Shown: piece after piece, positions 8,650-17,166 of the stretch
Position numbering within the stretch: the stretch's first letter is position 1
How the letters are laid out: every line of letters starts with the position of its first letter
NCBI RefSeq assembly: GCF_003952365.1
Contig: NZ_CP034443.1
Location: forward strand, 3,589,001-3,653,000
Direction: 5' to 3'
Source: Mesorhizobium sp. M9A.F.Ca.ET.002.03.1.2
GTDB taxonomy: Bacteria > Pseudomonadota > Alphaproteobacteria > Rhizobiales > Rhizobiaceae
Length of the DNA stretch: 64,000 bases
Notes under the pieces: generated by a model
The model's database searches: none
The model's input: the letters and a program-made list of their open reading frames with translations, nothing else
Told to the model about the DNA's origin: nothing
Made by a program: the position numbers and the translations under genes

Positions 8650-8865
8650 TCATCCCGGCTGGCTCTGCCCGACCAGACGGTACCTGTACCGATCTCGGAT
8701 GAACGCATTGAAGAACCGGCCTTTTGACGAGGCTTTGCGGAACGCAGCGTAGGTCTGTGGCGGCACGTTGTCGTAATCATAGCGATGTCCGCTTGGGACG
8801 AACCATACCGAGAGCGTTCTGGTCGCCGGATCGTAATTCATGCTTTGGATGGCGGTTGAAGGCAT
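8650..8865 (-). CDS. KTSC domain protein
   Basis: A 71-residue KTSC-domain protein, beginning MPSTAIQSMNYDP. It carries the family features LSVWFVPSGHRYDYDNVP and, near the end, GRFFNAFIRDRYRYR. The domain is small and cytoplasmic and occurs alone or fused to lysyl-tRNA synthetase and other proteins; its role is unclear. The start is set by homology at 8865, with a weak ribosome binding site (GGGA). A near-consensus EcfG promoter lies 40-65 bp upstream. Confidence 0.85.
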   Translation of the reverse strand: MPSTAIQSMNYDPATRTLSVWFVPSGHRYDYDNVPPQTYAAFRKASSKGRFFNAFIRDRYRYRLVGQSQPG

Positions 8866-8905
8866 TTCCCAACACTCGACCCAAGACTTGACGCGTCTGG
8901 GCAAC

Positions 8906-8930
8906 AACCCATCCCGGCGAGCCAGGTTCC
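8906..8930 (-). promoter_or_regulatory. Probable sigma-EcfG promoter (near consensus)
   Basis: On the minus strand, GGAAC (8930-8926), 16 bp and GGTT (8909-8906), upstream of the KTSC gene. One base departs from the CGTT consensus. Confidence 0.45.
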
Positions 8931-9012
8931 GCCGCCGATGGAACCGGAATCGCCCTAATGGAATTGAATGGCGATCAGTCGTAATTCAAACGCTAGCGGT
9001 CGGGGTTTGCCG

Positions 9013-9714
9013 ATGTCTCTCATCCCGGTTTGGCAAGACGTCGCGGCACGCCTGCTTCTGACCGTGCTCGCCGGTTCATTGATCGGCCTCGACCGGGAGG
9101 CGCGCGGACACGCGGCAGGCCTCAGGACGACCATCCTGGTTGGGCTGGCCGCCGCGATCGCAATGACGCAGGCCACTATTCTGCTGGAGTTTGTCGGCAG
9201 TGATCCGGATTCCTTTGCCCGGATGGACGTTCTGCGCTTTCCCCTGGGCGTGTTGACAGGCGTCGGCTTCATCGGCGGTGGCGCCATTCTTCGCCGCGGC
9301 AGTCTTGTCAGCGGCGTCACCACGGCAGCGACCTTGTGGATGATGACAATGATAGGATTGGCATTCGGGGGTGGCCAATACGGCCTGGGCGCGGCCGGAA
9401 CGGCGCTGACGCTAGTCATTCTGCTCGTGTTGAAATGGGTCGATCTGGTGATACCGCGCGAACACCACGCAGTGTTGGCGCTCACCTGGAAGGCGGGGGA
9501 TCATGAAGACCTCGACACGATCGTCGGGCCTTCTGGTTATCGAGCACGCCTGGTTGGAATGGAGCGGCGCCCAGATCGCGACAGCCCCGTGATGGCGTTC
9601 GAGATCAGCTGGAGGCGGTCTGAAAGGGCATCGCCGCCGATGGATTTGTTGACACTGGTGGGTGAGCATTGCGAGATCGAGAAATTTGATCTCCGCACCG
9701 AATCTTCCCGATAA
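9013..9714 (+). CDS. MgtC/SapB family membrane protein
   Basis: A 233-residue inner-membrane protein. The MgtC core holds about five transmembrane segments in residues 1-145, with the family signatures GLDREARGHAAGLRTTILVG and GVGFIGGGAILR. A soluble C-terminal domain of about 85 residues follows. MgtC relatives are linked to Mg2+ limitation, acid survival and modulation of the ATP synthase. The ATG at 9013 starts the homologous part. No clear EcfG promoter is seen. Confidence 0.88.
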   Translation: MSLIPVWQDVAARLLLTVLAGSLIGLDREARGHAAGLRTTILVGLAAAIAMTQATILLEFVGSDPDSFARMDVLRFPLGVLTGVGFIGGGAILRRGSLVSGVTTAATLWMMTMIGLAFGGGQYGLGAAGTALTLVILLVLKWVDLVIPREHHAVLALTWKAGDHEDLDTIVGPSGYRARLVGMERRPDRDSPVMAFEISWRRSERASPPMDLLTLVGEHCEIEKFDLRTESSR

Positions 9715-9864
9715 CCGCTACAGTGATGCCGAGCGGGCCGGGCACCGGCAATGGGGATTCGGATCGGGCATCGGCAGCTCGAAGCGGGTATCATCGCTTC
9801 TTCACGCCGTGTTCGATACCTATCTGTCGAACGCAAGGCATGTATCGGAAACAGGCAGCAAGAT

Positions 9865-11157
9865 TTGGCGCAACGATCGGGAAGTGCTGATCTTCCACTT
9901 CATGGCGGACGGGTGCCGAAATGGCTCGGCGACCGCATGACGCGCCTTGGCGCGGTCATGTGCGAGGCGATCATTCACCATTACGGTCGCGAGGAGCTGC
10001 TGCGCCGGCTGGCGCATCCCTTCTGGTTCCAGTCGTTTGGCGCCGTCATGGGAATGGACTGGCATTCATCCGGCATCACGACCAGCGTCATCGGCGCCTT
10101 GAAGCGTGGTTTGGCTCCGCTCTCCAGCGAGCTCGGTATTCACGTGTGCGGCGGCCGCGGCGCGCATTCACGCAAGACCCCGCACGAGCTTGCCGTCATC
10201 GGCGAGCGCGTCGGCTTTGACGGAACAGGCCTGGCAACTGCCAGCCGGCTCGTCGCCAAGGTTGATAGCGCCGCCGTTCAGGACGGCTTCGATCTGTATC
10301 TGCATGGCTTCATCGTGACCGACGATGGCGACTGGGTCGTGGTGCAGCAGGGCATGAACGGCGACAGCAAGGTGGCGCGCCGCTATCATTGGCTGTCCGA
10401 AGGCCTGAAGAGCTTCGTCGACCAGCCGCATGCCGCCATCGAGGGCGCCAACCAGGGCGAGATCGTCAACCTGACCGACCGCCGCGCCGACGCGTCGCGC
10501 AAGGGGCAGTTGGAGCTCCTGCGGGACCTCGGACCGGATCGCATCGTGAAGGAATTCGCCGCGCTGGAACGCGGCGCGACGCCGGCGCCGGCGCAGGCGC
10601 CGGACCAGCAGCCGATGCTGCCGCATTTGGTCATGCCGGCGCACCACGACGTTCGCGAAAGCGATGTCGTCATGCGCCGTCTTCACGGGAACATGGCGGC
10701 GGCCGCCGAGCGTGGCCCCGCCGATTTCTCCGAGCTTCTTCTGGTCCCCGGTGTCGGCGCCCGGACGGTGCGGGCGCTGGCGCTGGTTGCCGAGGTGCTG
10801 CATGGCGCGCCATGCCGTTTTTCCGATCCCGGCCGCTTCTCGCTGGCGCATGGCGGCAAGGACAGGCATCCATTCCCCGTGCCGCTCAAGGTCTATGACG
10901 AGACGATCGGTGTCTTGAAGTCGGCCGTCCACAAGGCCAGGCTCGGCCGCGACGAAGAAATTGGTGCCTTGAAGCGGCTGGACGACCAGTCACGCCAGGT
11001 CGAACGCTATGTCACGGGGCCCAGCCTGAAGGAAATCGTCGCTGGAGAGTTCGATCAATCGCATCTGCTCGGCGGTCGCAGCGTGTTCGGCTGGGAGCCC
11101 GCACCCGAGGCGCCCGCGGACGCCAAACAAGTCAAACAAGCCAAACAAGTCAAATAA
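9865..11157 (+). CDS. DUF763 domain protein
   Basis: About 430 residues of the DUF763 family, recognised from SGSADLPLHGGRVPKWL near the N-terminus and GGRGAHSRKTPHEL further in. A helix-hairpin-helix-like LLLVPGVGARTVRALALVAE occurs in the second half. The C-terminus ends in Lys/Gln repeats (KQVKQAKQVK). The family start is best matched by TTG at 9865; longer frames from 9751 are possible. The function is unknown; the HhH-like segment suggests nucleic-acid binding. It sits among stress and DNA-repair genes. Confidence 0.8.
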   Translation: MAQRSGSADLPLHGGRVPKWLGDRMTRLGAVMCEAIIHHYGREELLRRLAHPFWFQSFGAVMGMDWHSSGITTSVIGALKRGLAPLSSELGIHVCGGRGAHSRKTPHELAVIGERVGFDGTGLATASRLVAKVDSAAVQDGFDLYLHGFIVTDDGDWVVVQQGMNGDSKVARRYHWLSEGLKSFVDQPHAAIEGANQGEIVNLTDRRADASRKGQLELLRDLGPDRIVKEFAALERGATPAPAQAPDQQPMLPHLVMPAHHDVRESDVVMRRLHGNMAAAAERGPADFSELLLVPGVGARTVRALALVAEVLHGAPCRFSDPGRFSLAHGGKDRHPFPVPLKVYDETIGVLKSAVHKARLGRDEEIGALKRLDDQSRQVERYVTGPSLKEIVAGEFDQSHLLGGRSVFGWEPAPEAPADAKQVKQAKQVK

Positions 11158-11197
11158 AAAGGATTTTGTCGAAATGCCAATGAGGCTGGCCAAACCT

Positions 11198-11223
11198 GGA
11201 ACCCTGATGGGCGATACGACGTT
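11198..11223 (+). promoter_or_regulatory. Sigma-EcfG (RpoE2) promoter
   Basis: GGAAC at 11198-11202, a 17-bp spacer and CGTT at 11220-11223, an exact match 32 bp before the DUF427 start codon. Confidence 0.8.
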
Positions 11224-11255
11224 TCATGGGATAACGCAGCCAACGGAGAAGTCGA

Positions 11256-11666
11256 ATGCAGCCCTTAGCCGTAAATTCCGCCGGCCGTCCGGGCGCTCTT
11301 ACAATTACTCCGTTCGATGGAGCCGTGACAGTCAGATTCTCCGACGCGATCATTGCCTCGTCCGAGCGGGCAAAAGTGCTTTACGAAGAAGGGCATGATC
11401 CTGTTTTCTATATCCCCTTCGACGACATCTATTTCGAGTTTCTGGAGAAGACGAACACCACGACGCGCAGCTCGTTGAAGGGCACCGCGAGTTACTGGCG
11501 GGTTCAAGCGGTGGGCGGAGCGGCTGACGACTTCATGTGGGCATATGAAACGCCTGACACCCCGGCATTGGCTATCGCCTGCCATGGCGCCTTCGATCCC
11601 GACAAGGCGCGGATCGATGCCGATCCCGCCGAGGATAAGCGACATACGCCTCACATCCCCGAATAG
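11256..11666 (+). CDS. DUF427 domain protein
   Basis: A 136-residue DUF427 protein, a small soluble beta-rich fold of unknown biochemical role. Family traits are TVRFSDAIIASSERAKVL, YIPFDDI and, further on, KGTASYW and DFMWAYETP. GGAG before the ATG at 11256 and the exact EcfG promoter immediately upstream support the start. The promoter points to induction by general stress. Confidence 0.9.
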   Translation: MQPLAVNSAGRPGALTITPFDGAVTVRFSDAIIASSERAKVLYEEGHDPVFYIPFDDIYFEFLEKTNTTTRSSLKGTASYWRVQAVGGAADDFMWAYETPDTPALAIACHGAFDPDKARIDADPAEDKRHTPHIPE

Positions 11667-11747
11667 AAAGCGCTTGAACTCTCACATCGGCCGGTCATGC
11701 CGTAGGCGGCGATGATTGATGATTATCGTCGGTTCCAGCCAACCCCG

Positions 11748-11772
11748 GGAACGAGATATGGCGCTTCGCGTT
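11748..11772 (+). promoter_or_regulatory. Sigma-EcfG (RpoE2) promoter
   Basis: GGAAC at 11748-11752, a 16-bp spacer and CGTT at 11769-11772, an exact match 59-89 bp before the candidate starts of the hydrolase gene. Confidence 0.75.
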
Positions 11773-11831
11773 TGCTTGGCAGGACGTTCTAGCAAGGGAT
11801 CCTTCTTGTTGACCCATGGCGTCAATTCCGT

Positions 11832-12473
11832 GTGGGCGATGACCCCGCCATCGTCGATGTCATGATGTCGACGCCCGGACTGGCATACGGACCATTGGGC
11901 GACACATGCGTGCACCTATGCGTCGATATGCAACGCTTGTTCGCCTCACCGTCGCCGTGGGCGACGCCGTGGATGGCGCGCGTCCTGCCTTTGATCGAAA
12001 GCCTTGTCGGAAGGCGGGCCCGGCAGACGGTCTTTACCCGGTTCCTGCCCGCACAAAAACCAGGGCAGGGGGTTGGTGCGTGGAAGCGCTACTACGAGCG
12101 CTGGGCGTCGATGACGATGGACAATCTCGACCCCGAAATGATCGACCTCCTGCCTGCCCTGGCACGACATTGTCCGCCGGCGGCCGTCATCGACAAGCAC
12201 ATCTATTCCCCGTGGCTGGAGGGCAGGCTCCAGGCTTTTTTGTCCAAGCACCATGTCGACACGCTGGTTGTTACCGGCGGGGAAACCGATGTCTGCGTGC
12301 TAGCCACAGTCTTGGGGGCTATCGATCTCGGCTATCGCGTCGTTCTGGTTACCGATGCGCTGTGCAGTTCCTCTGACACCACGCATGACGCGCTCCTGAC
12401 GGTTTACCATCAACGGTTCGCCCAGCAGGTCGAAACAGTCGAAATGGAGACCATCCTGTCATCTTGGATTTGA
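11832..12473 (+). CDS. Isochorismatase-like cysteine hydrolase
   Basis: A 213-residue member of the isochorismatase/nicotinamidase superfamily. The nucleophilic cysteine lies in GGETDVCVLATVLGAID and the first catalytic Asp in CVDMQRLFA. A conserved Lys is in VIDKHIYSPW. The substrate is unknown; relatives hydrolyse amides or act in purine and nicotinamide salvage. The start is uncertain: GTG at 11832 or ATG at 11862/11865, none with a good ribosome binding site. The EcfG promoter upstream makes it part of the stress set. Confidence 0.85.
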   Translation: MGDDPAIVDVMMSTPGLAYGPLGDTCVHLCVDMQRLFASPSPWATPWMARVLPLIESLVGRRARQTVFTRFLPAQKPGQGVGAWKRYYERWASMTMDNLDPEMIDLLPALARHCPPAAVIDKHIYSPWLEGRLQAFLSKHHVDTLVVTGGETDVCVLATVLGAIDLGYRVVLVTDALCSSSDTTHDALLTVYHQRFAQQVETVEMETILSSWI

Positions 12474-12588
12474 GGCAGGTTCGCTTGCAGGCGATTGGAA
12501 CCGCCAACTGAGCCGAAGCCGGTTGCCGGGTTTCTTGGCAGCTTCGCTTGATCGACCGATTTTTTGCTGCGGTCGATGGCGAAGACCG

Positions 12589-12867
12589 TCAGCGACTGCG
12601 GGGAATTCTTGTTTGCCTTGTACGAGGCGGCTTGTCGCTGGACGGTTCATCGACAATCGCGGAACTGGGCAGGATTCCGAACTCCTGTGACTTGGCACCT
12701 TGCGCTGCCGTCAAAAATCCGTCTGCCTGGAGACCGCGCCGCAGCAACTCTCTCACGGCTGCCGACCGGCTTGGCATGCGCTTTTCGAAGCGCCAGTTCT
12801 CCAACGCAGCCAATTCGTTGGCATTTAGCATGATCTGCAGGCGTTCGGGTCTTTCCAGCTCGGCCAT
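12589..12867 (-). CDS. Ribbon-helix-helix DNA-binding protein
   Basis: A 92-residue protein with an Arc/MetJ-like RHH fold in residues 8-50: a beta strand (ERLQIMLNANEL) followed by two helices around RSAAVRELLRRGL. The C-terminal half is polar and probably disordered. GGGGGCGG precedes the ATG. An inverted repeat 34 bp upstream of the start is a plausible autoregulatory operator. No toxin partner lies next to it, so it is read as a stand-alone regulator. Confidence 0.8.
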   Translation of the reverse strand: MAELERPERLQIMLNANELAALENWRFEKRMPSRSAAVRELLRRGLQADGFLTAAQGAKSQEFGILPSSAIVDEPSSDKPPRTRQTRIPRSR

Positions 12868-12900
12868 ATCCGCCCCCAGCCACTCAAAGTTAGTATTTAT

Positions 12901-12920
12901 CTAATTCGAGATAGAATTAG
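12901..12920. promoter_or_regulatory. Inverted repeat, possible operator of the RHH gene
   Basis: CTAATTC (12901-12907) and GAATTAG (12914-12920) form a perfect 7-bp inverted repeat with a 6-bp spacer. It lies in an AT-rich stretch just upstream of the RHH gene. RHH dimers typically bind sites of this shape. Binding here is inferred. Confidence 0.45.
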
Positions 12921-13127
12921 GAAAACACCCGTCGGACGTCAAGGTCGGTCTATGCGCCATCGGCGTGCAGCGCTCATAGTTACAGCAAGGCGTCGACCTT
13001 GCAGTCTGCTTTCTATACTAACTATTTGATTTCACAAGATAATTTTATGAATACTGCTTGCCATTCGAATCAATGTGGCGCATTCTGATCACGAGGGACA
13101 AACCGCTCCTGAAAGAGAGGGTTTTCC

Positions 13128-13493
13128 ATGAGATACGATTATTCGGCTCATTTGTGCCGCGACGTTGACCTGCTGGTTTGGGTAGCCGCCCGGTCCCACG
13201 GGATAGTCAATGTCACTGCGGTGGCGGAGGCCGTGCGGCTGCGAAATCTCGCGGAAAACCTCGCACTTGAAGACATCGAGTGCCTGGTGCTGCAAGCCGC
13301 CCAGTTCTGCGGGGCACCCATGGAATTCGACAGCCTCACCGTTTTTGAATCAGGGGACATCTCTCGGCTCTCAGGCGGTGGCAGCTTCGATGTTCTGGAG
13401 GACGGAGCCGATTTCCCCTTTCTTCGCCAGCCGGGCCAAACGCAGCAGGTCTGGCCCGGCGTCAGCACAGTCGCTCGGAGGGGAAAGGGCTAA
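13128..13493 (+). CDS. Hypothetical protein
   Basis: A 121-residue soluble protein with no recognised domain. A helical N-terminal half contains AVAEAVRLRNLAENLALEDI; the rest is Gly/Gln rich. A good ribosome binding site (AGAGAGGG) precedes the ATG. The upstream stretch 12905-13127 is markedly AT-rich and probably holds its promoter, but no EcfG motif is present. Function unknown. Confidence 0.6.
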   Translation: MRYDYSAHLCRDVDLLVWVAARSHGIVNVTAVAEAVRLRNLAENLALEDIECLVLQAAQFCGAPMEFDSLTVFESGDISRLSGGGSFDVLEDGADFPFLRQPGQTQQVWPGVSTVARRGKG

Positions 13494-13514
13494 GCTTCAC
13501 GGGTGCGGCGAAAT

Positions 13515-14921
13515 TCAATCGGCCGCGATATCAGTCATTGATGCCTGGACGAAATACAGCGGCGCCTCGAGTGTCCAGGTTACGCCTTGCTGGTGAAACT
13601 CCAGCCGCCCGCTGCCGCTGAGTGCCTGCGGTGCCACTCGCTCGAGGACGACGGATCCGAAACCGCGCCTCGTGACAGAGTCCAGGATCGGTCCGCCCAA
13701 CTCACGCCAGACCAGTCGAAAGATATCGGCGCCGTCGCCGGCAGGAACCACGTCCCAATCGATTTCGACGCGTCCGCCGCCGCAGGACAGCGCTCCATGT
13801 TTTGCCGAATTGGTGGCGAGTTCGTGGAACGCGATGCCGAGATATTGCACGGCGTTTGGCTGCAGCAGCACCATCGGCCCGGCCATCGACACGCGCGGCT
13901 GCGCTGCGAAGGCCTTGAGCTGTGCCTGGGCCAGATCGCCGACGGTCGCGCCGCGCCAGTCGGCATTGACCAGGAGATCATGGGATTCCGAAAGCGCCGT
14001 GATGCGCTCCCGAACCTGGTCGAGGAAAGCCTCGGGCGTGCTCGTCAGCTTGCTGGTCTCGCGGATCATCGAAATGATCACCGAATATTGGTTCTTCACG
14101 CGATGGTTGACCTCGCGCATGAGCAACCGGATGCGCCGCTCGCTCTCCTTGTGGGAACTGATGTCGCGCGCGATCTTGGAGGCGCCGACGACCCGCCCGA
14201 TGGCGTCGCGGATCGGGGAGATGGTAAGCGAAACCGGAACGAGGGTGCCGTCCTTGCGCAGGCGCATCGTCTCATAGGAGGGGACGCGTTCGCCGATGCG
14301 GATGCGACTGATGATCGAGGCTTCCTCATCGAGACGGTCGGGTGGAATGAGGATCGTTACAGGGCGGCCGATCGCCTCGGCAGGCGTGTAGCCGAACAAG
14401 CGTTCAGCCGCGTCGTTCCAACTGGTGATGATGCCGTTCATGTCCTTCGAGACGATGGCGTCCATCGACGACTCGACAATGGCGGCAAGACGCATGCGGG
14501 CTTCGTCGCCCAGCGTCTGCTTGCGCAGGTCGAGCAGCGTGTTGATGGCGCCGACAACATTGCCAGCTCCGTCGCGAAGCAGGCGTGGGTGAGCCCTGAA
14601 CGGAACGAGTTCGCCATCCGGCCGCTCCGCGATCGCCTGGTCCCACGAGACATCACGTCCTTCGCGCAGCGCCACGGCCATCGGACATTCGCCATGCGCC
14701 ATCGGCCGGCCGTCGAGTTGGCGAAGCTTCCACGAGCCGCACCACTGATCCTGGCCGATGATGGGACGACGGCCCCACAGCTCGGCCGCGGCTTCGTTGA
14801 AGAAGGTGATGCGGCCCTGCTTGTCGACGGTGTAGATGGCGACGGGCAGCGACTGCAGCAGATCGGCAGAGGGAAGCCCCGGAACTCCGAGGCCTATGTC
14901 GGCTTGTTGAACGAAGTCCAC
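13515..14921 (-). CDS. PAS-PAS HWE-family sensor histidine kinase
   Basis: 468 residues, cytoplasmic, without transmembrane segments. Two PAS domains (about 15-130 and 140-255) lead into the HWE-type kinase: the phospho-accepting His is in MREVNHRVKNQYSV and the N box is HELATNSAKHGAL. HWE kinases commonly feed the PhyR/NepR/EcfG partner switch in alphaproteobacteria. Its place amid EcfG promoters suggests such a role here. No response regulator adjoins it. Confidence 0.92.
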   Translation of the reverse strand: MDFVQQADIGLGVPGLPSADLLQSLPVAIYTVDKQGRITFFNEAAAELWGRRPIIGQDQWCGSWKLRQLDGRPMAHGECPMAVALREGRDVSWDQAIAERPDGELVPFRAHPRLLRDGAGNVVGAINTLLDLRKQTLGDEARMRLAAIVESSMDAIVSKDMNGIITSWNDAAERLFGYTPAEAIGRPVTILIPPDRLDEEASIISRIRIGERVPSYETMRLRKDGTLVPVSLTISPIRDAIGRVVGASKIARDISSHKESERRIRLLMREVNHRVKNQYSVIISMIRETSKLTSTPEAFLDQVRERITALSESHDLLVNADWRGATVGDLAQAQLKAFAAQPRVSMAGPMVLLQPNAVQYLGIAFHELATNSAKHGALSCGGGRVEIDWDVVPAGDGADIFRLVWRELGGPILDSVTRRGFGSVVLERVAPQALSGSGRLEFHQQGVTWTLEAPLYFVQASMTDIAAD

Positions 14922-15069
14922 GTATTGCCTGCGCCATTCTGGTGGATTTGTGCGGACGTAGAATGCGGCTGAGCGATTTCGGTTCCCGTCGGCTCACTGC
15001 ATGCGCTGCCTTCGCCCGGATGCCGCGACATTGCTCGACGCGGCAACAGGGCGGCACGGCGGGTGGCGC

Positions 15070-15234
15070 TTAGATGCGCCCGAGCAGGACCAGGATAATG
15101 AGGATGAGCAGCACAAGACCGAGGCCGCCGCCGCCATAGTAGCCAGTACCATAGAACGGCCCGCCACCCAGGCCGCTAAACCCGCCAAGCAACGCAATGA
15201 TCAAAATGATGATGAGAATGGTGCCGAGGCTCAT
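15070..15234 (-). CDS. DUF3309 small membrane protein
   Basis: A 54-residue, very hydrophobic protein: MSLGTILIIILIIALLGG, a Gly/Tyr-rich loop (GYYGGGGLG), then a second membrane segment ending in LLGRI. This is the DUF3309 pattern. The start at 15234 has GGGAG upstream, ruling out longer frames. Such proteins are often general-stress-response targets; a near-consensus EcfG promoter lies upstream, divergent from that of the next gene. Confidence 0.88.
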   Translation of the reverse strand: MSLGTILIIILIIALLGGFSGLGGGPFYGTGYYGGGGLGLVLLILIILVLLGRI

Positions 15235-15314
15235 GGTGGTTCTCCCTGTTTGCGCACTGTTTGCGCACCCGCGCCATTTACAGCGGCACGTCCATGCGCC
15301 TGTCGATGAGTATG

Positions 15315-15340
15315 AACTCGCAAGAGGGCGTTCCCGTTCC
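15315..15340 (-). promoter_or_regulatory. Probable sigma-EcfG promoter (near consensus)
   Basis: On the minus strand, GGAAC (15340-15336), 17 bp and AGTT (15318-15315). It is 80 bp before the DUF3309 start codon and back to back with the plus-strand promoter at 15367. Confidence 0.5.
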
Positions 15341-15366
15341 ACCGGTCGAAGCCAACAGGGCCCTGG

Positions 15367-15391
15367 GGAACCAAGAGGCCAGGACCGCGTT
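15367..15391 (+). promoter_or_regulatory. Sigma-EcfG (RpoE2) promoter
   Basis: GGAAC at 15367-15371, a 16-bp spacer and CGTT at 15388-15391, an exact match 87 bp before the small gene at 15479. Confidence 0.7.
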
Positions 15392-15478
15392 GGTTATCCG
15401 ATTTTCAATCCTTTCATCGGCGGTCACAGGTCGCCCCAGCCCTTTCATGCGTAAGCCGTTCGCCGGGCGGAGGTCGTC

Positions 15479-15715
15479 ATGCGGTATGGAGAGATGTTTG
15501 CCAATCTTGCGATGCTCCTGCTGCTGGCCCTGACGGTTGGCGGCATCTTCCTTCTGTTCGGCGAACCGCTATGGCCACCGCGCCACGCAAACATGGTGCT
15601 GGTGTCGGAACTCGATGCCGTCACCACCGCATCGACACGCAAGTCTTGCGACCCCGCGCCATGCCTGCCCGACACCCTCGATGCAGACAAGCTGCCTTCC
15701 CGTCCCATGGATTGA
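15479..15715 (+). CDS. Small membrane-anchored hypothetical protein
   Basis: 78 residues. One hydrophobic helix (about residues 8-28, MLLLLALTVGGIFLLFG) is followed by a polar tail with two cysteines (SCDPAPC). GGAGG precedes the ATG with good spacing, and an exact EcfG promoter lies upstream. No family is recognised. It is divergent from the DUF3309 gene, and the two probably form a co-regulated pair. Confidence 0.6.
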   Translation: MRYGEMFANLAMLLLLALTVGGIFLLFGEPLWPPRHANMVLVSELDAVTTASTRKSCDPAPCLPDTLDADKLPSRPMD

Positions 15716-15865
15716 CCGTATGCCGCGGCGGGCTCCGGCGGGAGAACGCGTGCGTCATCGCTAACGGTAGCCTCGGCCTTGGGTGACGTGAAACAACCCA
15801 CCCTGCCAAAGCAGGGCCGACATGACGATTGCAAGGCGATAATCGCGGAATTTGAAACCGCGAGC

Positions 15866-15890
15866 GGAACCCATGCGCGTGTCGTCCGTT
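15866..15890 (+). promoter_or_regulatory. Sigma-EcfG (RpoE2) promoter
   Basis: GGAAC at 15866-15870, a 16-bp spacer and CGTT at 15887-15890, an exact match 32 bp before the ATG of the DUF2267 gene. It excludes the longer in-frame start at 15779. Confidence 0.78.
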
Positions 15891-15922
15891 TCATGCCGGA
15901 AGACCGCAGTGGAGGACGACGC

Positions 15923-16406
15923 ATGGACGCGGCAGGCCTCGATGTCTTCGACAAGACGCTTCAGACAACCCATACTTGGCTCGATGAGCTGATGGAGGAG
16001 CTCGGCCCTGATCGGCAGCTCTCCTGGAAGGTGCTCTCGGTCGTGCTGCAGATGCTGCGTGACCGGCTGCCTCTGGGGCTTGCCGTGCATCTTGGCGCCG
16101 AATTGCCGCTCCTGGTGCGGGGCGCCTACTACGATCAATTCGAGCCGGCAAAGCAGCCAAGCGACTCGGATCGGGACGAATTTGTCGCCGAAGTCGCGGA
16201 CCGCTTGTCCGATACGCGGCCCATCGACGCCAATGATGCGATCCGTTTGGTCTTTGCGACGCTATCCCGGCATGTCTCGCGGTCAGGTCGCGAAGGTCCA
16301 GGCCACATTGCCGGAAAAGCTGCGCGCGATGTGGCGCGCGGCTGAAGAACGGGTCGTCGTCCCGCCCGATCGAGGCGCAGCCGGAATTGCGGTGCCACCT
16401 TGGTGA
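15923..16406 (+). pseudogene. DUF2267 protein with a late frameshift
   Basis: A DUF2267 protein beginning MDAAGLDVFDKTLQTTHTWL. Family features LPLGLAVHLGAELPLLVRGAYY run in one frame to about 16275. The expected C-terminus (RGQVAKVQATLP, LRAMWRAAEER) continues in the next frame to 16406. As read, the first frame ends at 16345 with a non-homologous tail, consistent with a one-base loss near 16275-16282. It may be a real late truncation or a sequencing error. The EcfG promoter is intact, and the CBS gene downstream may share the transcript. Confidence 0.8.
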
Positions 16407-16483
16407 TGGACGACGCGGCACCCCGATCGCCAACGCCGAGGCAAAACGTGAATACACAGTAGATGCAGAGGAAGGAGATTGCG

Positions 16484-16918
16484 ATGTTGGTCAGTCAAGC
16501 AATGACGCGGGATGTTCGTGTCGCAAATCCGGACGAGACGATCCAGCAAGCCGCGAGAATGATGGCGAGCCTCGATGCTGGTGCATTGCCGGTTGGCGAC
16601 CAGGATCGGCTGGTCGGCATGATTACCGACCGGGATATCGCGATCCGCGCGGTGGCCGAGGGCAAAGGGCCGGACGCCAAGGTGCGTGACGTGATGACGG
16701 CGGAGGTCAAATACTGTTTCTCCGATCAGGATGTCGATGAGGTTTCGCGCAACATGGGCGATATCCAGGTTCGCCGTCTGCCGGTCGTCGATCGCGACAA
16801 GCGCCTGGTCGGGATCCTGTCGCTCGGTGACGTTGCCATGAAGGGCGACGACGTTACCGCCGGCGAAGCCCTGAGCGCCATTTCGCAACCCGGCGGTGCT
16901 CACAACCAGACGGCCTGA
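16484..16918 (+). CDS. CBS-domain pair protein
   Basis: A 144-residue protein made of two CBS repeats (about residues 8-62 and 73-127), each with the expected GALPVGD/RRLPVVD and LVGMITDRDIA/LVGILSLGDVA strands. Stand-alone CBS pairs bind adenosine nucleotides and act as regulatory or stress proteins. AAGGAG precedes the ATG at 16484. There is no EcfG promoter of its own, so readthrough from the DUF2267 gene is likely. Confidence 0.9.
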   Translation: MLVSQAMTRDVRVANPDETIQQAARMMASLDAGALPVGDQDRLVGMITDRDIAIRAVAEGKGPDAKVRDVMTAEVKYCFSDQDVDEVSRNMGDIQVRRLPVVDRDKRLVGILSLGDVAMKGDDVTAGEALSAISQPGGAHNQTA

Positions 16919-17166
16919 CGGCGTTTCTCGCGCCTTTGCGTCAAACGATGAACAGCCATTCACCTGCCTTGGCGCGGGGCCGGGTGCTGCCGGCCTTATC
17001 GGAGGAACCGACCTGCCGACGACAGTCTCTGGCCGGTGCCATGCCGCATGACAGGCGAGCCCTTCACATTGCCAGTTCCGGGCCAGGTCCGGCCTTGTCA
17101 GCGCGTCACGGCGCGATAATTTTTTCTCAGGGCGTGGGCGCTTCGACCTATCGAAAGGAGCCGACC

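Noticed and set aside
13587..14972. Plus-strand open frame of 461 codons opposite the HWE kinase
   Set aside because: Antisense shadow; no domain, and the kinase on the other strand is unmistakable.
17006..17031. GGAAC upstream of the gene at 17167 as a possible EcfG promoter
   Set aside because: No CGTT or GTT-type -10 at 16 or 17 bp.
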